64,000 nt of DNA from Mycolicibacterium sp. HK-90. Its GTDB lineage: Bacteria; Actinomycetota; Actinomycetes; Mycobacteriales; Mycobacteriaceae. Positions 49,786 through 59,920 of this stretch are shown here, in pieces. Both the position numbers and the translations under genes were made by a program. The notes below the pieces were generated by a model. It did no database searches and was not told the DNA's origin. It was given only the letters and a program-made list of their open reading frames with translations. The stretch lies in assembly GCF_030486405.1 (NCBI RefSeq), contig NZ_CP129613.1, positions 5,270,001 through 5,334,000 of the forward strand, given 5' to 3'. Numbering within the stretch: the stretch's first letter is position 1; every line of letters starts with the position of its first letter.

Positions 49786-52161
49786 CTATCTCCACAACCG
49801 GCGCTTCTCCCCCAGCACCATGCCCTGCACCCACCAGATGACCTCGATCAGCGCGGCGCCGACCAGGCCGATCCCCAGCGCAATGCCGGTGACCTTGAGA
49901 TTCGACGGATCCAGCATGAACAGGCGCTGAGCCAGCGGCAAACAGAAGATCAGCACATAGGCCAGCCCGGACCCGGCGACCAGCCCCACCCGCCACCACT
50001 CATAGGGCCGCGCCACCACCGACAGCACCCACAACGAGGACACCAGCAACGTGATCAACGCGGCCGTCGAGGCCTGCGTCTGCTCCACGGGCGTGGCCGC
50101 CCGGCCCTGATAAGCCACCAGGTAGGAGACGAATGTGACAGTGCCGACCACTACGCCCGACGGCAGCGCCGCCGTCATCACCCGCCGGACGAAACCCGAG
50201 TGGGCCCGCTCGTTGTTCGGGGCCAGCGACAGGATGAACGCCGGGATGCCGATGGTGAACCAGGCCGCGATCGTCACGTGGATCGGCTGGAACGGGAACA
50301 GCAGCGGATCGGTGTCGAACCATTCCGCCGACAAACCCGCCAACCCCACCAGAATCGCCAGCAGCACCGAGTACACGGTCTTGGTGAGGAACAGGTTCGA
50401 GACCCGCTCGATGTTGCCGATGACGCGCCTGCCCTCGCCGACCACATAGGGCAGGGTGGCGAACTTGTTGTCCAGCAACACGATCTGTGCCACCGCACGG
50501 GAAGCGGAACTGCCCGATCCCATCGCGACGCCGATGTCGGCGTCCTTGAGGGCCAGCACGTCGTTGACGCCGTCACCCGTCATCGCCACCGTGTGCCCGC
50601 GCGACTGCAGCGCGTGCACCATGGCCCGCTTCTGATCCGGGCGCACCCGGCCGAAGGTCGTGTACTCCTCGAGCGCGGCAGCCAGTTGCTCCGGCTCGTG
50701 GGGCAACTGCCTGGCATCCATCGTCTCGCCGTGCAGGCCCAGCTTGCCCGCCACCGCGCCCACCGACACGGCATTGTCGCCGGAGATCACTTTGACCGAA
50801 ACATGCTGGGAAGCAAAGTAATCGAGGGTGTCACCGGCGTCGGGGCGGATCCGCTGTTCCAGCACCACCAATGCGACGGGGGTGACGGTGCCGGGCGCCT
50901 GCGGCGCGTCGACCGCAAGATCGGACGAACCCAGCAGCAGCACCCGCAGGCCCTGGGCCCCGATCTGCTCGGCCTGTTCGGCCTCTGGGGATGTGGAGTC
51001 CAACAACACATCCGGGGCGCCGATCACCCAGTTACCGTGTTCGCCATAGGACGCGCCGCTCCACTTGGTGGCCGATTTGAACGGGGCGGTGGCGGTGGCC
51101 GTCCACCCCGGCGGCGTCGTGTAGGCCTCGGCGATGGCCAGCATGCTGGCGTTGGGCCGGGCATCGTCGGCGGCCAGCTGCGCCAGCACCGCCGTGACAT
51201 CGTCCTGGCTGAACGTCGTCAGATCGCTGAGCCGCATACCGTTTTCGGTCAGCGTGCCGGTCTTGTCCGCGCACACCACGTCCACACGGGCCAGGCCCTC
51301 GATCGCGGGCAGCTCGTTGACCAGACACTGCCGCCGGCCCAGCCGCACCACCCCGACCGCGAACGCGATCGAGGTCATCAGCACCAGGCCCTCGGGCACC
51401 ATCGGCACCAGCGCACCGACCATGCGCAGCACCGCGTCCTGCCAGTCAGCGCGGGTGGTGAACAGCTGGGTGTAGATGGTGAGCAGGCCGGCGGGCACCA
51501 GCAGGTAGGTGATGAACTGCAGGATCTTGTTGATCCCGTTGCGCAGTTCGGATTTCACCAAGGTGAACTTGGACGCCTCCTCGGCCAGCTTGGCGGCGTA
51601 TGCCTCGCGGCCCACCTTGGTGGCCCGGTACGCGCCGGAGCCGGCCACCACGAAACTGCCCGACATCACCGGGTCGCCGGCGTCCTTGGCGATCGGATCG
51701 GCCTCACCGGTCAGCAGCGACTCGTCGACCTCGAGGTTGGACTCCTCGATGATCTCGCCGTCCACCACGATCTGATCGCCGGGCCCCAGCTCGATGATGT
51801 CGTCGAGCACCACCTCGCTGGGCAGCACGTCGCGGCTGCCCGACGCCCGACGCACCGTTGGCCTGGCCTGCCCGACGATGGCCAGCTTGTCCAGCGTCTG
51901 CTTGGCCCGGATCTCCTGGATGATGCCGATGGCGCTGTTCGCGATGATCAGCAGACCGAACGCGCCGTTGATCAGCGAACCGGTGGACAGCACGATCAGG
52001 AACAGCACTCCGAGGATCGCGTTGATCCGGGTGAAGACGTTGCCGCGGATGATGTCGGAGATGCTGCGGGCCGCCCGCGTCGGGACGTCATTGCTCTTCC
52101 CCTCGGCAACCCGCTGCGCCACCTCGGCATCGGTGAGACCAATGAGATTGATCGTCGTCAT
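49786..52161 (-). CDS. ctpE: P-type cation-transporting ATPase CtpE
   Basis: A 791-aa P-type ATPase. The phosphorylation site is in [12 protein letters not shown] near residue 305, the actuator loop in LLTGEADP near 150, and the hinge in [13 protein letters not shown] near 530. Helices lie at the N-terminal side (about 45-90), 215-275 and a six-helix C-terminal block. No Cys-Pro-Cys in helix 4 (MVPEGLVLM instead), so it is not a heavy-metal P1B pump. Mycobacterial CtpE is implicated in Ca2+ uptake. Gene order with Rv0909/Rv0910-like genes supports orthology. Confidence 0.9.
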   Translation of the reverse strand: MTTINLIGLTDAEVAQRVAEGKSNDVPTRAARSISDIIRGNVFTRINAILGVLFLIVLSTGSLINGAFGLLIIANSAIGIIQEIRAKQTLDKLAIVGQARPTVRRASGSRDVLPSEVVLDDIIELGPGDQIVVDGEIIEESNLEVDESLLTGEADPIAKDAGDPVMSGSFVVAGSGAYRATKVGREAYAAKLAEEASKFTLVKSELRNGINKILQFITYLLVPAGLLTIYTQLFTTRADWQDAVLRMVGALVPMVPEGLVLMTSIAFAVGVVRLGRRQCLVNELPAIEGLARVDVVCADKTGTLTENGMRLSDLTTFSQDDVTAVLAQLAADDARPNASMLAIAEAYTTPPGWTATATAPFKSATKWSGASYGEHGNWVIGAPDVLLDSTSPEAEQAEQIGAQGLRVLLLGSSDLAVDAPQAPGTVTPVALVVLEQRIRPDAGDTLDYFASQHVSVKVISGDNAVSVGAVAGKLGLHGETMDARQLPHEPEQLAAALEEYTTFGRVRPDQKRAMVHALQSRGHTVAMTGDGVNDVLALKDADIGVAMGSGSSASRAVAQIVLLDNKFATLPYVVGEGRRVIGNIERVSNLFLTKTVYSVLLAILVGLAGLSAEWFDTDPLLFPFQPIHVTIAAWFTIGIPAFILSLAPNNERAHSGFVRRVMTAALPSGVVVGTVTFVSYLVAYQGRAATPVEQTQASTAALITLLVSSLWVLSVVARPYEWWRVGLVAGSGLAYVLIFCLPLAQRLFMLDPSNLKVTGIALGIGLVGAALIEVIWWVQGMVLGEKRRLWR

Positions 52162-52253
52162 GGGCGCAAAAGTCTCCGTCTGGTCGGTGGCGTGGTGCTC
52201 AGAACGTCAGTTTGCCACCGCGGACCGCCGCTGCCTCGGCGAACGCGGCAGCG

Positions 52254-53360
52254 CTACAGCTCCCACCACGGGTCGAGGGCCGCGGACTCGGCGTCCACCC
52301 GCTGCCCGGGCCGCGGCACCGCGATCTGTACGCCGGCCGGATCGGCCGCCGTCAGCAGCCGTCGCACCGGCTCGGCCCACGGGTGTGGCGCCAGCCGGAA
52401 CGTCGCCCAGTGCACCGGCACCAGCAACCCGGAATCGGTGACGTCCAGATGGGCGCGCACCGCTTCCTCGGGGTTCATGTGGATGTCGGGCCAACTGGGG
52501 TGGTACGCGCCGACCGGCAACAGAGTCAGATCGAAAGGTCCGTACTCCGAACCGATTTCGGAGAAACTCTTGGTGTAGCCGGTATCCCCGCCGAAGAACG
52601 CCCGGTGCCGCGGCCCGACGATGGCCCACGACGCCCACAGCGTGGTGTTGCGCTGGAACATCCGGCCGGAGAAGTGGCGGGCCGGGGTGCACACCAGCGT
52701 CAGATCGCCGATCCGGTGGCTCTCGTTCCAGTCCAGCTCGATGATCCGATCCTCGGGAATTCGCCACTTGCGCAGATGCGCGCCGATCCCCAACGGCACC
52801 AGGAACGGGGCCCGCTGCATGCGGGCCAACCCGAGGACCGTCTCGATGTCGAGATGGTCGTAGTGATCGTGGCTGATCAAGATCGCGTCGACGGCGGGCA
52901 GCGCCTCCAGTGGCAGCGGTGGTTCATGCAGCCGCTCCGGGCCCACCACGCGCGACGGCGAACACCGACGACTCCACACCGGGTCGGTCAGCACCCGGTA
53001 CCCGTCGATCTCCACCAGCGCGGTCGAATGGCCGTACCAGGACACCGCGCAAGACGCGGCCTGGCCGTCGGCCGGCTCGGCCAACGGGATCGGCCCGCGG
53101 GGCCGGCTGGCCGAACCGGGGCCGAACATCTCGGTGAGCAGCAGGCGCCATTCTTCGCGGCCCATGCTGATGCCCGGCGAGGCCGGCTCCGCGTTGACGA
53201 ACACCCCGTCGGCGTACTGCGGGGACCGCTGCGCCACCGGGCGGATGTCGCGGGGCAGCGCCCCCACCGAGGCATAGGTCCCGTTCAGCGCGCGCAACAA
53301 CCAACCACCGGCCAGCAGCGAGGCCGACCGGGCCCCCAACCGCAGCGCGGCGCGCAGCAC
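52254..53360 (-). CDS. Metallo-beta-lactamase-fold hydrolase (Rv0906/NAPE-PLD-like)
   Basis: A protein of about 368 aa. An N-terminal hydrophobic stretch (about 5-20) could be a membrane anchor or uncleaved signal. The zinc motif SHDHYDHLD is near residue 160, with further ligands in CTPARHFSGR, FFGGDTGY and PVHWATF. It is the UlaG/NAPE-PLD-like branch; the M. tuberculosis counterpart is Rv0906. GTG start at 53360, 1 nt after the echA6 stop, so the two are coupled. Substrate is likely a phospholipid or phosphodiester, by family. Confidence 0.85.
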   Translation of the reverse strand: MLRAALRLGARSASLLAGGWLLRALNGTYASVGALPRDIRPVAQRSPQYADGVFVNAEPASPGISMGREEWRLLLTEMFGPGSASRPRGPIPLAEPADGQAASCAVSWYGHSTALVEIDGYRVLTDPVWSRRCSPSRVVGPERLHEPPLPLEALPAVDAILISHDHYDHLDIETVLGLARMQRAPFLVPLGIGAHLRKWRIPEDRIIELDWNESHRIGDLTLVCTPARHFSGRMFQRNTTLWASWAIVGPRHRAFFGGDTGYTKSFSEIGSEYGPFDLTLLPVGAYHPSWPDIHMNPEEAVRAHLDVTDSGLLVPVHWATFRLAPHPWAEPVRRLLTAADPAGVQIAVPRPGQRVDAESAALDPWWEL

Positions 53361-53361
53361 G

Positions 53362-54096
53362 TCAGGCCCCGGTGAAGTTCGGCGGTCGCTTCTCGATCCG
53401 CGCCACCTGCGCCTCGATGACATCCTTGGATGCCCACGCCTTGTCGAACAGTTCCTTGTGGGCCGGCCAGGACTCCTCGTAGGCGCCGTCGTCGTTGAGC
53501 ACCCGCTTGGCGTGCTGCAATGCCAGCGGCGCGAATCCGGCCAGCTCGGCGGCCCACTTCTGCGCGTCGGCCAGGGTGCCGATGCGGTTGGCCATGCCGG
53601 TCTGCAGCGCGGTTTCGGCGGTGAGCCGCTCGGCGCCGAGCAGCATGCCCCGCGCCCGGCCGTAGCCGACGAGCGAGGTCAACCGGCGGATGCTCCAGTT
53701 GTCCAAGGCCAGCCCGTACTTGGCGACCGGGAACTGGAAGTAGGCGTTGGGGGCGACGACCCGAAGATCGCAGATCATCGACAGGATCACGCCCGCGCCG
53801 ATCGCCGGGCCGTTGATCGCACCGATGACGGGAACCGGGGCCGCATCGATCGCCAGGTTCAGCGCCAGGGCCTTGTCGGGGAGCTTCTCCGCCATGCCCG
53901 CGGCGTCGGTGAGGTCAGCTCCGGAGCTGAACACCGGGCCGGCACCGGTCAGCACGATCGCCCTGATGTCCTCGGACGCGGCGTTCTCCACCGCCTCCCG
54001 CAGGCTGTCGACGAGCTCGCCGTTCAGCGCGTTGCGCCGCTCCTCGCGTTGCAGTTCCAGGGTCAGGACACTGCCGTCTCTGGTCACACCAATCAT
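53362..54096 (-). CDS. echA6: Enoyl-CoA hydratase/isomerase-family protein EchA6
   Basis: A 244-aa crotonase. The oxyanion-hole segments SSGADLTD (about 57-64) and [11 protein letters not shown] (about 92-102) are present. The position expected to carry the catalytic Glu pair is not obvious, in line with M. tuberculosis EchA6, which binds acyl-CoA without hydratase activity and feeds FAS-II/mycolate synthesis. It is divergent from accD3, 26 nt apart, as in Rv0904c-Rv0905. Confidence 0.88.
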   Translation of the reverse strand: MIGVTRDGSVLTLELQREERRNALNGELVDSLREAVENAASEDIRAIVLTGAGPVFSSGADLTDAAGMAEKLPDKALALNLAIDAAPVPVIGAINGPAIGAGVILSMICDLRVVAPNAYFQFPVAKYGLALDNWSIRRLTSLVGYGRARGMLLGAERLTAETALQTGMANRIGTLADAQKWAAELAGFAPLALQHAKRVLNDDGAYEESWPAHKELFDKAWASKDVIEAQVARIEKRPPNFTGA

Positions 54097-54122
54097 GCGG
54101 CCAGCCTATATACGCTCATGCT

Positions 54123-55595
54123 GTGAGTCGGATCGGCGCCCGCGCGCTTCGTGATGCAGTGCTCGACGAAGGTTCGTTCCGGAGCTGGGACGCCCCGCCG
54201 CTCGAGATCGCCCGTTCGGATGACTACCAGCGTGAATTGGCCGAGGCGAAGGCGTTGACCGGGCTCGACGAATCGGTGCTGACCGGTGAGGGCACCATCT
54301 TCGGCCGCCGCGTGGCCGTGGTGGCCTGTGAGTTCGACTTCCTGGCCGGGTCGATCGGGGTGGCCGCCGCCGAGCGGATCACCGCCGCGGTGACGAGAGC
54401 CACAGCCGAGGGCCTGCCCCTGCTGGCCTCGCCCAGCTCGGGCGGGACCCGCATGCAGGAGGGCACCGTGGCGTTCCTGCAGATGGTGAAGATCGCCGCG
54501 GCCGTCGAACTGCACAAGCAGGCCCACCTGCCCTACCTGGTGTATCTGCGCCATCCGACCACCGGCGGCGTGTTCGCGTCGTGGGGTTCGCTCGGGCACG
54601 TCACCGCCGCCGAGCCCGGCGCGCTGATCGGCTTCCTGGGCCCACGGGTGTACGAGCACCTGTACGGCGAACCGTTCCCATCCGGGGTGCAGACCGCCGA
54701 GAACCTGCACGCCCACGGTGTCATCGACGGCGTGGTGCCGCTGGCGCTGCTGCGCGACACCCTGGACCGCACGCTGCGGGTGGTGTCCGATGCCCCCGGT
54801 CCGGCGCCTGCGGCCGTGGCGGCCGAGCCGCTGCCCGACGTGCCGGCCTGGGAATCGGTGCAGGCGTCACGGCGGCCGGACCGGCCCGGGGTCGGGTATC
54901 TGCTGCGCCACGGCGCCACCGACCGGGTGCTGCTCTCCGGTACCGAGCGGGGCGAGGCGGCGACGATGCTGCTGGCGCTCGCCCGGTTCGGCGGGCAGCC
55001 CGCGGTGGTGCTCGGACAGCGTCGCAGCGAGGGCGGGTTGATCGGACCCGGTGCGCTGCGTGAGGCCCGGCGCGGCATGGCGTTGGCGGCCGGACTTCAG
55101 CTGCCGCTGGTGCTGGTGATCGACACTCCCGGACCGGCGCTGTCGATCGAGGCCGAGCAGGGCGGGCTGGCCGGTGAGATCGCCCGCTGCCTGGCCGAAC
55201 TGGTCACACTCGACACCCCGACGGTGTCGGTGCTGATGGGTCAGGGCAGCGGCGGCCCCGCCCTGGCGATGGTGCCGGCCGACCGGGTGCTGGTCGCCGC
55301 GAACGGCTGGCTGGCCCCGCTGCCACCCGAGGGCGCCAGCGCCATCGTCTACCGGGATACCGCGCACGCCGCGGAACTGGCTGCCGCGCAAGGGGTTCGG
55401 TCAGTAGACCTGGTACGCCACGGCATCGCCGACACGATCGTGCCCGAACACCCCGACGCCGCCGACGAACCACGGGCCTTCACCGAGCGGCTGTCGACGG
55501 CCATTGCCGGCGAGATCTCTCAATTGCGCGCCATGCCCGGCGAGCAGCGGCTGCAAGCCCGGTTGGATCGTTACCGGCGGATCGGTTTAGGCTGA
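54123..55595 (+). CDS. accD3: Acetyl/propionyl-CoA carboxylase carboxyltransferase subunit AccD3
   Basis: A 490-aa carboxyltransferase with two crotonase-fold halves. The N half shows PLLASPSSGGTRMQEG and GGVFASWGSLGHV; the C half shows LVIDTPGPALSIEAEQGGLAGEIAR and LMGQGSGGPALAM. It transfers carboxyl from biotin to acyl-CoA as part of an ACC-type complex. GTG start at 54123. Same neighbour relation to echA6 as in M. tuberculosis. Ends before an inverted repeat at 55615-55669. Confidence 0.88.
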   Translation: MSRIGARALRDAVLDEGSFRSWDAPPLEIARSDDYQRELAEAKALTGLDESVLTGEGTIFGRRVAVVACEFDFLAGSIGVAAAERITAAVTRATAEGLPLLASPSSGGTRMQEGTVAFLQMVKIAAAVELHKQAHLPYLVYLRHPTTGGVFASWGSLGHVTAAEPGALIGFLGPRVYEHLYGEPFPSGVQTAENLHAHGVIDGVVPLALLRDTLDRTLRVVSDAPGPAPAAVAAEPLPDVPAWESVQASRRPDRPGVGYLLRHGATDRVLLSGTERGEAATMLLALARFGGQPAVVLGQRRSEGGLIGPGALREARRGMALAAGLQLPLVLVIDTPGPALSIEAEQGGLAGEIARCLAELVTLDTPTVSVLMGQGSGGPALAMVPADRVLVAANGWLAPLPPEGASAIVYRDTAHAAELAAAQGVRSVDLVRHGIADTIVPEHPDAADEPRAFTERLSTAIAGEISQLRAMPGEQRLQARLDRYRRIGLG

Positions 55596-55614
55596 ATTTC
55601 ACCCCGGCGTCGCC

Positions 55615-55669
55615 GAGATCAACGCTGTGGTCGTCCGGATCGCGAATCCACGACCAAAGCGTTGATTTC
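55615..55669. terminator. 20-bp imperfect inverted repeat, bidirectional terminator
   Basis: Arms 55615-55634 and 55650-55669 pair at 18 of 20 positions around a 15-nt loop. Located between the convergent accD3 and YhgE/Pip genes. The GATCAACGCT/AGCGTTGAT arms look like a dispersed mycobacterial intergenic element. Confidence 0.7.
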
Positions 55670-55690
55670 GGGGCCGATTCAGATCGCCGA

Positions 55691-57697
55691 TCACACTTCG
55701 ATCGGCGGGTGCAATCGATCCATCGTGTACTGCCGGTTTCGCCGCGCCGCCCACGAACTGCCCGCGAGCGAGAGCGCCAGCACGCCGGCCAGCACCGCGA
55801 TCGCGATCCACAACCGCGAATCGATCCCGCCCACGATCAACTGCCGAAGCCCGTTGACCGCGTAAGTCATCGGATCGACCGGGTGCAGGATCTGGAACGG
55901 TTTGGCGGTGGTCTCCACCGGATAGATGCCACCGGCCGAGACGAGTTGCAGCATCAGGAACGCCAGCGTGACGACCCGGCCCACCGACACCCCGAACAAT
56001 GCGTTGAACGCCTGGATCAGAGCGAGGAACGCGCCGGCCACCAACAGCAGGAACGCCACCGTGGCCAGCGGGTACTTGGCTTGCAGGCCGACCCCGAAAT
56101 GCACCACCACGTACATCACCACGACCTGGCAGACCACGATCAGCAGGGCGGGCCAGTAGGAGGCCAGCACCACCCGCAGCGCACCCAACCCGTTGACCAC
56201 GGGCCGGGACTGCAACGGCTGCAACAACATCCAGATGATCAGCGCGCCGATGAACAGGGCCAGCGGCAGGAAGAACGGCGCGAAACCGGTCCCGAACGTG
56301 GCGGCCGGGTTGTGTGTCTGGATGTCCAGCGCCACCGGCGCGGCCAGGGTCCGGGCCACCTCGGTGCGCTGTTGCGGGGTCCATGACGGTACCTGGGTGG
56401 AGCCGTCCTTGAGTGCGGTGGCCAACTGCTGGTTGCCGGCCTCGAGTTTCTCCGTGCCCGCGGCGAGTTCGCCTGCCCCGTTGGACAGTTGACGGCCACC
56501 GTTGGCCAGCTGAACCAGGCCGCTGTTGAGCCGCCGCGCACCGTCGTCGAGTTGATGCGCGCCGTCCCGCAATTTGACGACGTCGGAGCGCAATCCGCCG
56601 GTGAGCGCCTTGTTGATGAACACCCGTAGCTTGCTGTTCGGGTCACCCAGCTCGTTCTCCAGCTGAGTGGCATTGTCGCGCAAGCGGATCAGACCCTCAT
56701 CGGTGGCCGGGTCGAGACCACGGGCGACGAGCAGCCGATGCGCACCGGCCAGGAACTCCCCGGTGTCGCGCACCGTGGGATCGGGGCTGTTGCGCAGGAT
56801 GCCGACGGCCTGGTCGACGATCGCGGCGGCGTGCGCCTGGTCGATGTTGAGTGCGGCGATCCGGGCGGTGGTGGAGCGCACCGCGCCCGACAGCCGTTGG
56901 GCCGCCATGCCGACCTCGTTGGGGTCCAGGCCGAGTCCGCTGACCCGGTCCAGCACGGTGAGCAGCGGATCGGTGGCGGTGTCGACCGCTGTCGACAACT
57001 GCCGGGTACCGGCGGCCAACTGCGCGGACCCGTCCCGCGCGGTGACCAGACCCGCAGTCAGGGCGTCGGCCCCTGTGGACAACCGGTGCGCACCGTCATT
57101 GGCCGCGGCACTGCCGGTGGCCAGCTGCTGCGCCCCGTCCGCGGCCTTGACCAGGCCGGCCCCGGCGTCGGTCAGCCCCGTCAGCACGGTGCCGACCGTG
57201 CGCTCGCCGATCTTGGCGTTGATCTGGTTGATCACCTCACGCGCCGCGTTCTGGCCGATGATCGAGCCCAGGTAGTTGTTGGCGTCGTTGAACGTGAAAC
57301 GGACGTTGGCCTGGTGGGGCGACTCACCCGACGGTGACGAGATGCTGGTGCTGAAATCCTCCGGCAACGTGATCGAGAAGTAGTACCTGCCACTCGCCAC
57401 CCCGTCGGCCGCCTCCTGCGCCGAAACCCGGTGCAGCTGAAGCTGTCCCGAGTCGACCAACGCGTCGGAAACCTCGGCGCCTGCCTTGATCTGCTGGCCC
57501 TCCGCGACAGTGCCCCGATCCTCGTTGACCAGCGCGACCGGAACCTTGTCCACCTCGCCGAACGGATTCCAGAACGCCCACAGGTACATCGCGCCGTACA
57601 GCAGCGGCAGCAAGATCACCGTCACGAGCGCGATCCGCGGCATCGTGCCGCGCGAGAAACGTTTCAGGTCGGTACCCAGCGACATTCCTGCCAGCAC
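55691..57697 (-). CDS. YhgE/Pip-family membrane protein (ABC-2 type)
   Basis: A 668-aa membrane protein. One helix near residues 20-40, then a long extracytoplasmic domain (about 45-460) with heptad-like repeats of DGAxQLxxGxxxLxxG (coiled-coil-like, e.g. TGADALTAGL, AAGTRQL, DDGARRLNSGL), then five or so C-terminal helices (about 465-650) of the ABC-2 permease type. This matches the YhgE/Pip (phage infection protein)/ESAT-like exporter family. A degenerate ABC ATPase gene starts upstream and ends 2 nt before it. Exporter or envelope remodelling function; a second start at residue 5 is equally likely. Confidence 0.85.
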   Translation of the reverse strand: MLAGMSLGTDLKRFSRGTMPRIALVTVILLPLLYGAMYLWAFWNPFGEVDKVPVALVNEDRGTVAEGQQIKAGAEVSDALVDSGQLQLHRVSAQEAADGVASGRYYFSITLPEDFSTSISSPSGESPHQANVRFTFNDANNYLGSIIGQNAAREVINQINAKIGERTVGTVLTGLTDAGAGLVKAADGAQQLATGSAAANDGAHRLSTGADALTAGLVTARDGSAQLAAGTRQLSTAVDTATDPLLTVLDRVSGLGLDPNEVGMAAQRLSGAVRSTTARIAALNIDQAHAAAIVDQAVGILRNSPDPTVRDTGEFLAGAHRLLVARGLDPATDEGLIRLRDNATQLENELGDPNSKLRVFINKALTGGLRSDVVKLRDGAHQLDDGARRLNSGLVQLANGGRQLSNGAGELAAGTEKLEAGNQQLATALKDGSTQVPSWTPQQRTEVARTLAAPVALDIQTHNPAATFGTGFAPFFLPLALFIGALIIWMLLQPLQSRPVVNGLGALRVVLASYWPALLIVVCQVVVMYVVVHFGVGLQAKYPLATVAFLLLVAGAFLALIQAFNALFGVSVGRVVTLAFLMLQLVSAGGIYPVETTAKPFQILHPVDPMTYAVNGLRQLIVGGIDSRLWIAIAVLAGVLALSLAGSSWAARRNRQYTMDRLHPPIEV

Positions 57698-57699
57698 GA

Positions 57700-58440
57700 T
57701 TACTCGCCACCTTTCTGCGAACCGGCCGGTTCGGCCAGGGTCGTGTTGGGCACTGTCAGCTGGGCCCGCACGGCCGAGGCCAGGTGATCGGGCACCCCGT
57801 TGACGGTCGCGGTGATCACGGTCTGCTTCTCCCCCAGTGCGATCAGGCGTCCCAGCAGAACGTCCCGGTTGCGGTCGTCGGTGACGTGGTCGAGGTTGCC
57901 GACCACCAGCAGTGGTGGGCTTGCGGTGTTGGCCAGCGCGATCCGCAGCAGGATCTGATCGAGCTCGGTGAGCCCGTCGAAGTACGACGTCAGCGACGGC
58001 AGAGGCAGATCACCGAACACCGGCGCGCACAGCGCGGCGAGGTCGTCGGCGTCGGCCCGGCCCACCAGCGTGTACCACGGTGCATCCCAACGGCGTTGCT
58101 CGGTGACCAGGTCGCGCACCGTCACCGACTCCGACACCCGGTCGAGCTCATCGATCCCGGCCAGCGCCGCGACACGGAAGATCTCGGGTGCCCGGGACCG
58201 GCCGATCACGGTCAGCTGCCCCGACACCGGTTTCATCCGTCCGGCGAGGGTCATCAGCAATGCGGTGCGCCCGGTACCCGCCGGCGCGACCAGCACCGTG
58301 ACCCCGCCTTCGTCGATGTCGAGGTCGATGGGACCGTAGACGGGACCCCATGGGCCTCGCATCGTGATCCCGCGGGCGGTGACGGCCGGTGGCTTTTGCT
58401 CGTCCTCGCCGGTGTCGGGCTCTGGACTTAGCTGAGGCAT
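57700..58440 (-). CDS. Degenerate ABC-transporter ATP-binding protein
   Basis: A 246-aa nucleotide-binding domain. Walker A is APAGTGRTAL, with Arg in place of the usual Lys; the signature region FDGLTELDQILLRIALA only loosely fits LSGGQ; Walker B PPLLVVGNLDHV lacks the catalytic Glu. It therefore looks inactive or slow. It precedes and nearly touches the YhgE/Pip-type permease, its likely partner. The ATG at 58440 is preferred over an in-frame extension into the divergent gene. Confidence 0.8.
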   Translation of the reverse strand: MPQLSPEPDTGEDEQKPPAVTARGITMRGPWGPVYGPIDLDIDEGGVTVLVAPAGTGRTALLMTLAGRMKPVSGQLTVIGRSRAPEIFRVAALAGIDELDRVSESVTVRDLVTEQRRWDAPWYTLVGRADADDLAALCAPVFGDLPLPSLTSYFDGLTELDQILLRIALANTASPPLLVVGNLDHVTDDRNRDVLLGRLIALGEKQTVITATVNGVPDHLASAVRAQLTVPNTTLAEPAGSQKGGE

Positions 58441-58495
58441 GGCCCAATCACAACACATCGGCAGGGCCGGCACAGGGAATGGCATTCTGGGATTC

Positions 58496-59188
58496 ATGGA
58501 GCCTCTGCTGCAGTTCGCAGGGAACTTCTGGTGGCTGATCTTCCCGCTGGGAGGAATGATCGGCGGCGGTATCCGGGCGGTATCCGCCGCCAACGAGCGG
58601 CGCGCCGAACGGCGCCTGGAGCGTTACCGGATCAAACAGCAGACCAAGGTCGAGATGGCCCGGGCCGCGTCGGCGACGAAATCGTCGGCAGCCGCCCGGC
58701 AGCGCGAGTTGTCGAAGACGCTCGACACCCACGACCGCACGAATGCCCGCTGGCTGGACTACGAGATCGACATCGCCAAACTGCTGGACTTCCCGCTGAT
58801 GACCGACATGCGCGACCCGCTAACGATGGCGTTTCACAAGGCACGCGGCCGCGCCGACCTGCTGCGGCCCGAATCCGTGGCCGACCTGCTCCCCGACCGC
58901 GCCGCCCAACTCGAATACCGCGACGCGGTACACGACTACGTGTCGGCATTCGACATCGCCGAGGCCGAGGCGGTGCGCCGACGGCGCAGCGATTTCTCCG
59001 CCGAAGCACAGGAACGCCTGGCCCGCGCCCAGCAGCTGCTGCGGCTCGCCTCCGACGACGGCGCCACGCCGCAGGAACGCCAGAACGCCTACACCCGAGC
59101 GAAGAAGGAACTCGACGGCTTGATCGTGCTGCCCACGGCGACGCGGGCGAGCATCGAGCGCGGCATCCTCGGCGAGTTGGAGGCCTAG
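58496..59188 (+). CDS. Membrane-anchored coiled-coil protein, unknown function
   Basis: A 230-aa protein with one N-terminal helix (about 5-25, ending GGMIGGGIRAV) and a long, charged, Ala/Arg/Glu-rich helical remainder (for example ERRAERRLERYRIKQQ). No signal cleavage site. Divergent from the ABC gene and overlapping the methyltransferase by 4 nt at the 3' end. I do not recognise a family beyond conserved actinobacterial hypothetical protein. Confidence 0.7.
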   Translation: MEPLLQFAGNFWWLIFPLGGMIGGGIRAVSAANERRAERRLERYRIKQQTKVEMARAASATKSSAAARQRELSKTLDTHDRTNARWLDYEIDIAKLLDFPLMTDMRDPLTMAFHKARGRADLLRPESVADLLPDRAAQLEYRDAVHDYVSAFDIAEAEAVRRRRSDFSAEAQERLARAQQLLRLASDDGATPQERQNAYTRAKKELDGLIVLPTATRASIERGILGELEA

Positions 59189-59859
59189 CCTCCGGCCGGG
59201 CGTGCGGCGACGAGGACGACCGTCGGCCCGGTCTGGCCGTCCGGGGGTAGGCGCAGTTCCGCGACGGGTTCGAGCCCAGCCCGGATGACCAGGGCGGCAA
59301 GCTGTTCCGGCTGCCATTGATACGTCGTCCACTGCACCGGCACCCCGCCGTAACCCTCGGTGCGCGCGACGTCGTCGTCCCCCACGTGGAACGCGATGAT
59401 CACCTGCCCACCGGGCCGCAAAGCGCGGGCGAATGAGGCCAGCACCGCGGGCACCACGTCGCGCGGCAGGTTGAACAGCGACCACCAACCCAATACCCCG
59501 CCCAACGAGGAGTCCGCCACGTCGAGGTCGGTCGCCGAACCGACGCTGAACTCGCAGTCGGGATACAGTCGGCGCGCGTGCTCGATCATGCGGGGCGACA
59601 AGTCGATACCAGAGACGTCCACCCCGCGCTCGGCGAGGTACCCGGTCACCGTGCCCGGCCCGCAACCGACATCGAGGACGGGACCCAGGCCGGCGACGGA
59701 GTCGGCGAAGACGTCGATGGCCGCCTTCAACCACGGATGGGTCCGGATGTCACCGATGCCCGTGGTCTGCACCATGTGGACATAGTTGTCGGCAACCCGA
59801 TCGTAGGAATCGCGAACGGTTTCCAGATCCTCGGGCTGCGGCACGGTGCTACGACTCAT
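59185..59859 (-). CDS. Class I SAM-dependent methyltransferase
   Basis: A 224-aa methyltransferase. Motif I VLDVGCGPGTVTGYL (about 57-70), the acidic GIDLSPRMIEHAR loop and GGQVIIAFHVGD later are standard for small-molecule methyltransferases (Methyltransf_11/25). Substrate unknown. Convergent with the preceding gene (4-nt overlap). Confidence 0.88.
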   Translation of the reverse strand: MSRSTVPQPEDLETVRDSYDRVADNYVHMVQTTGIGDIRTHPWLKAAIDVFADSVAGLGPVLDVGCGPGTVTGYLAERGVDVSGIDLSPRMIEHARRLYPDCEFSVGSATDLDVADSSLGGVLGWWSLFNLPRDVVPAVLASFARALRPGGQVIIAFHVGDDDVARTEGYGGVPVQWTTYQWQPEQLAALVIRAGLEPVAELRLPPDGQTGPTVVLVAARPAGG

Positions 59860-59920
59860 GACGCCACTCTAGGGGTCAGAACCCAGGATTCCGGATCACC
59901 GCAGATGCGACGATGGGCAC

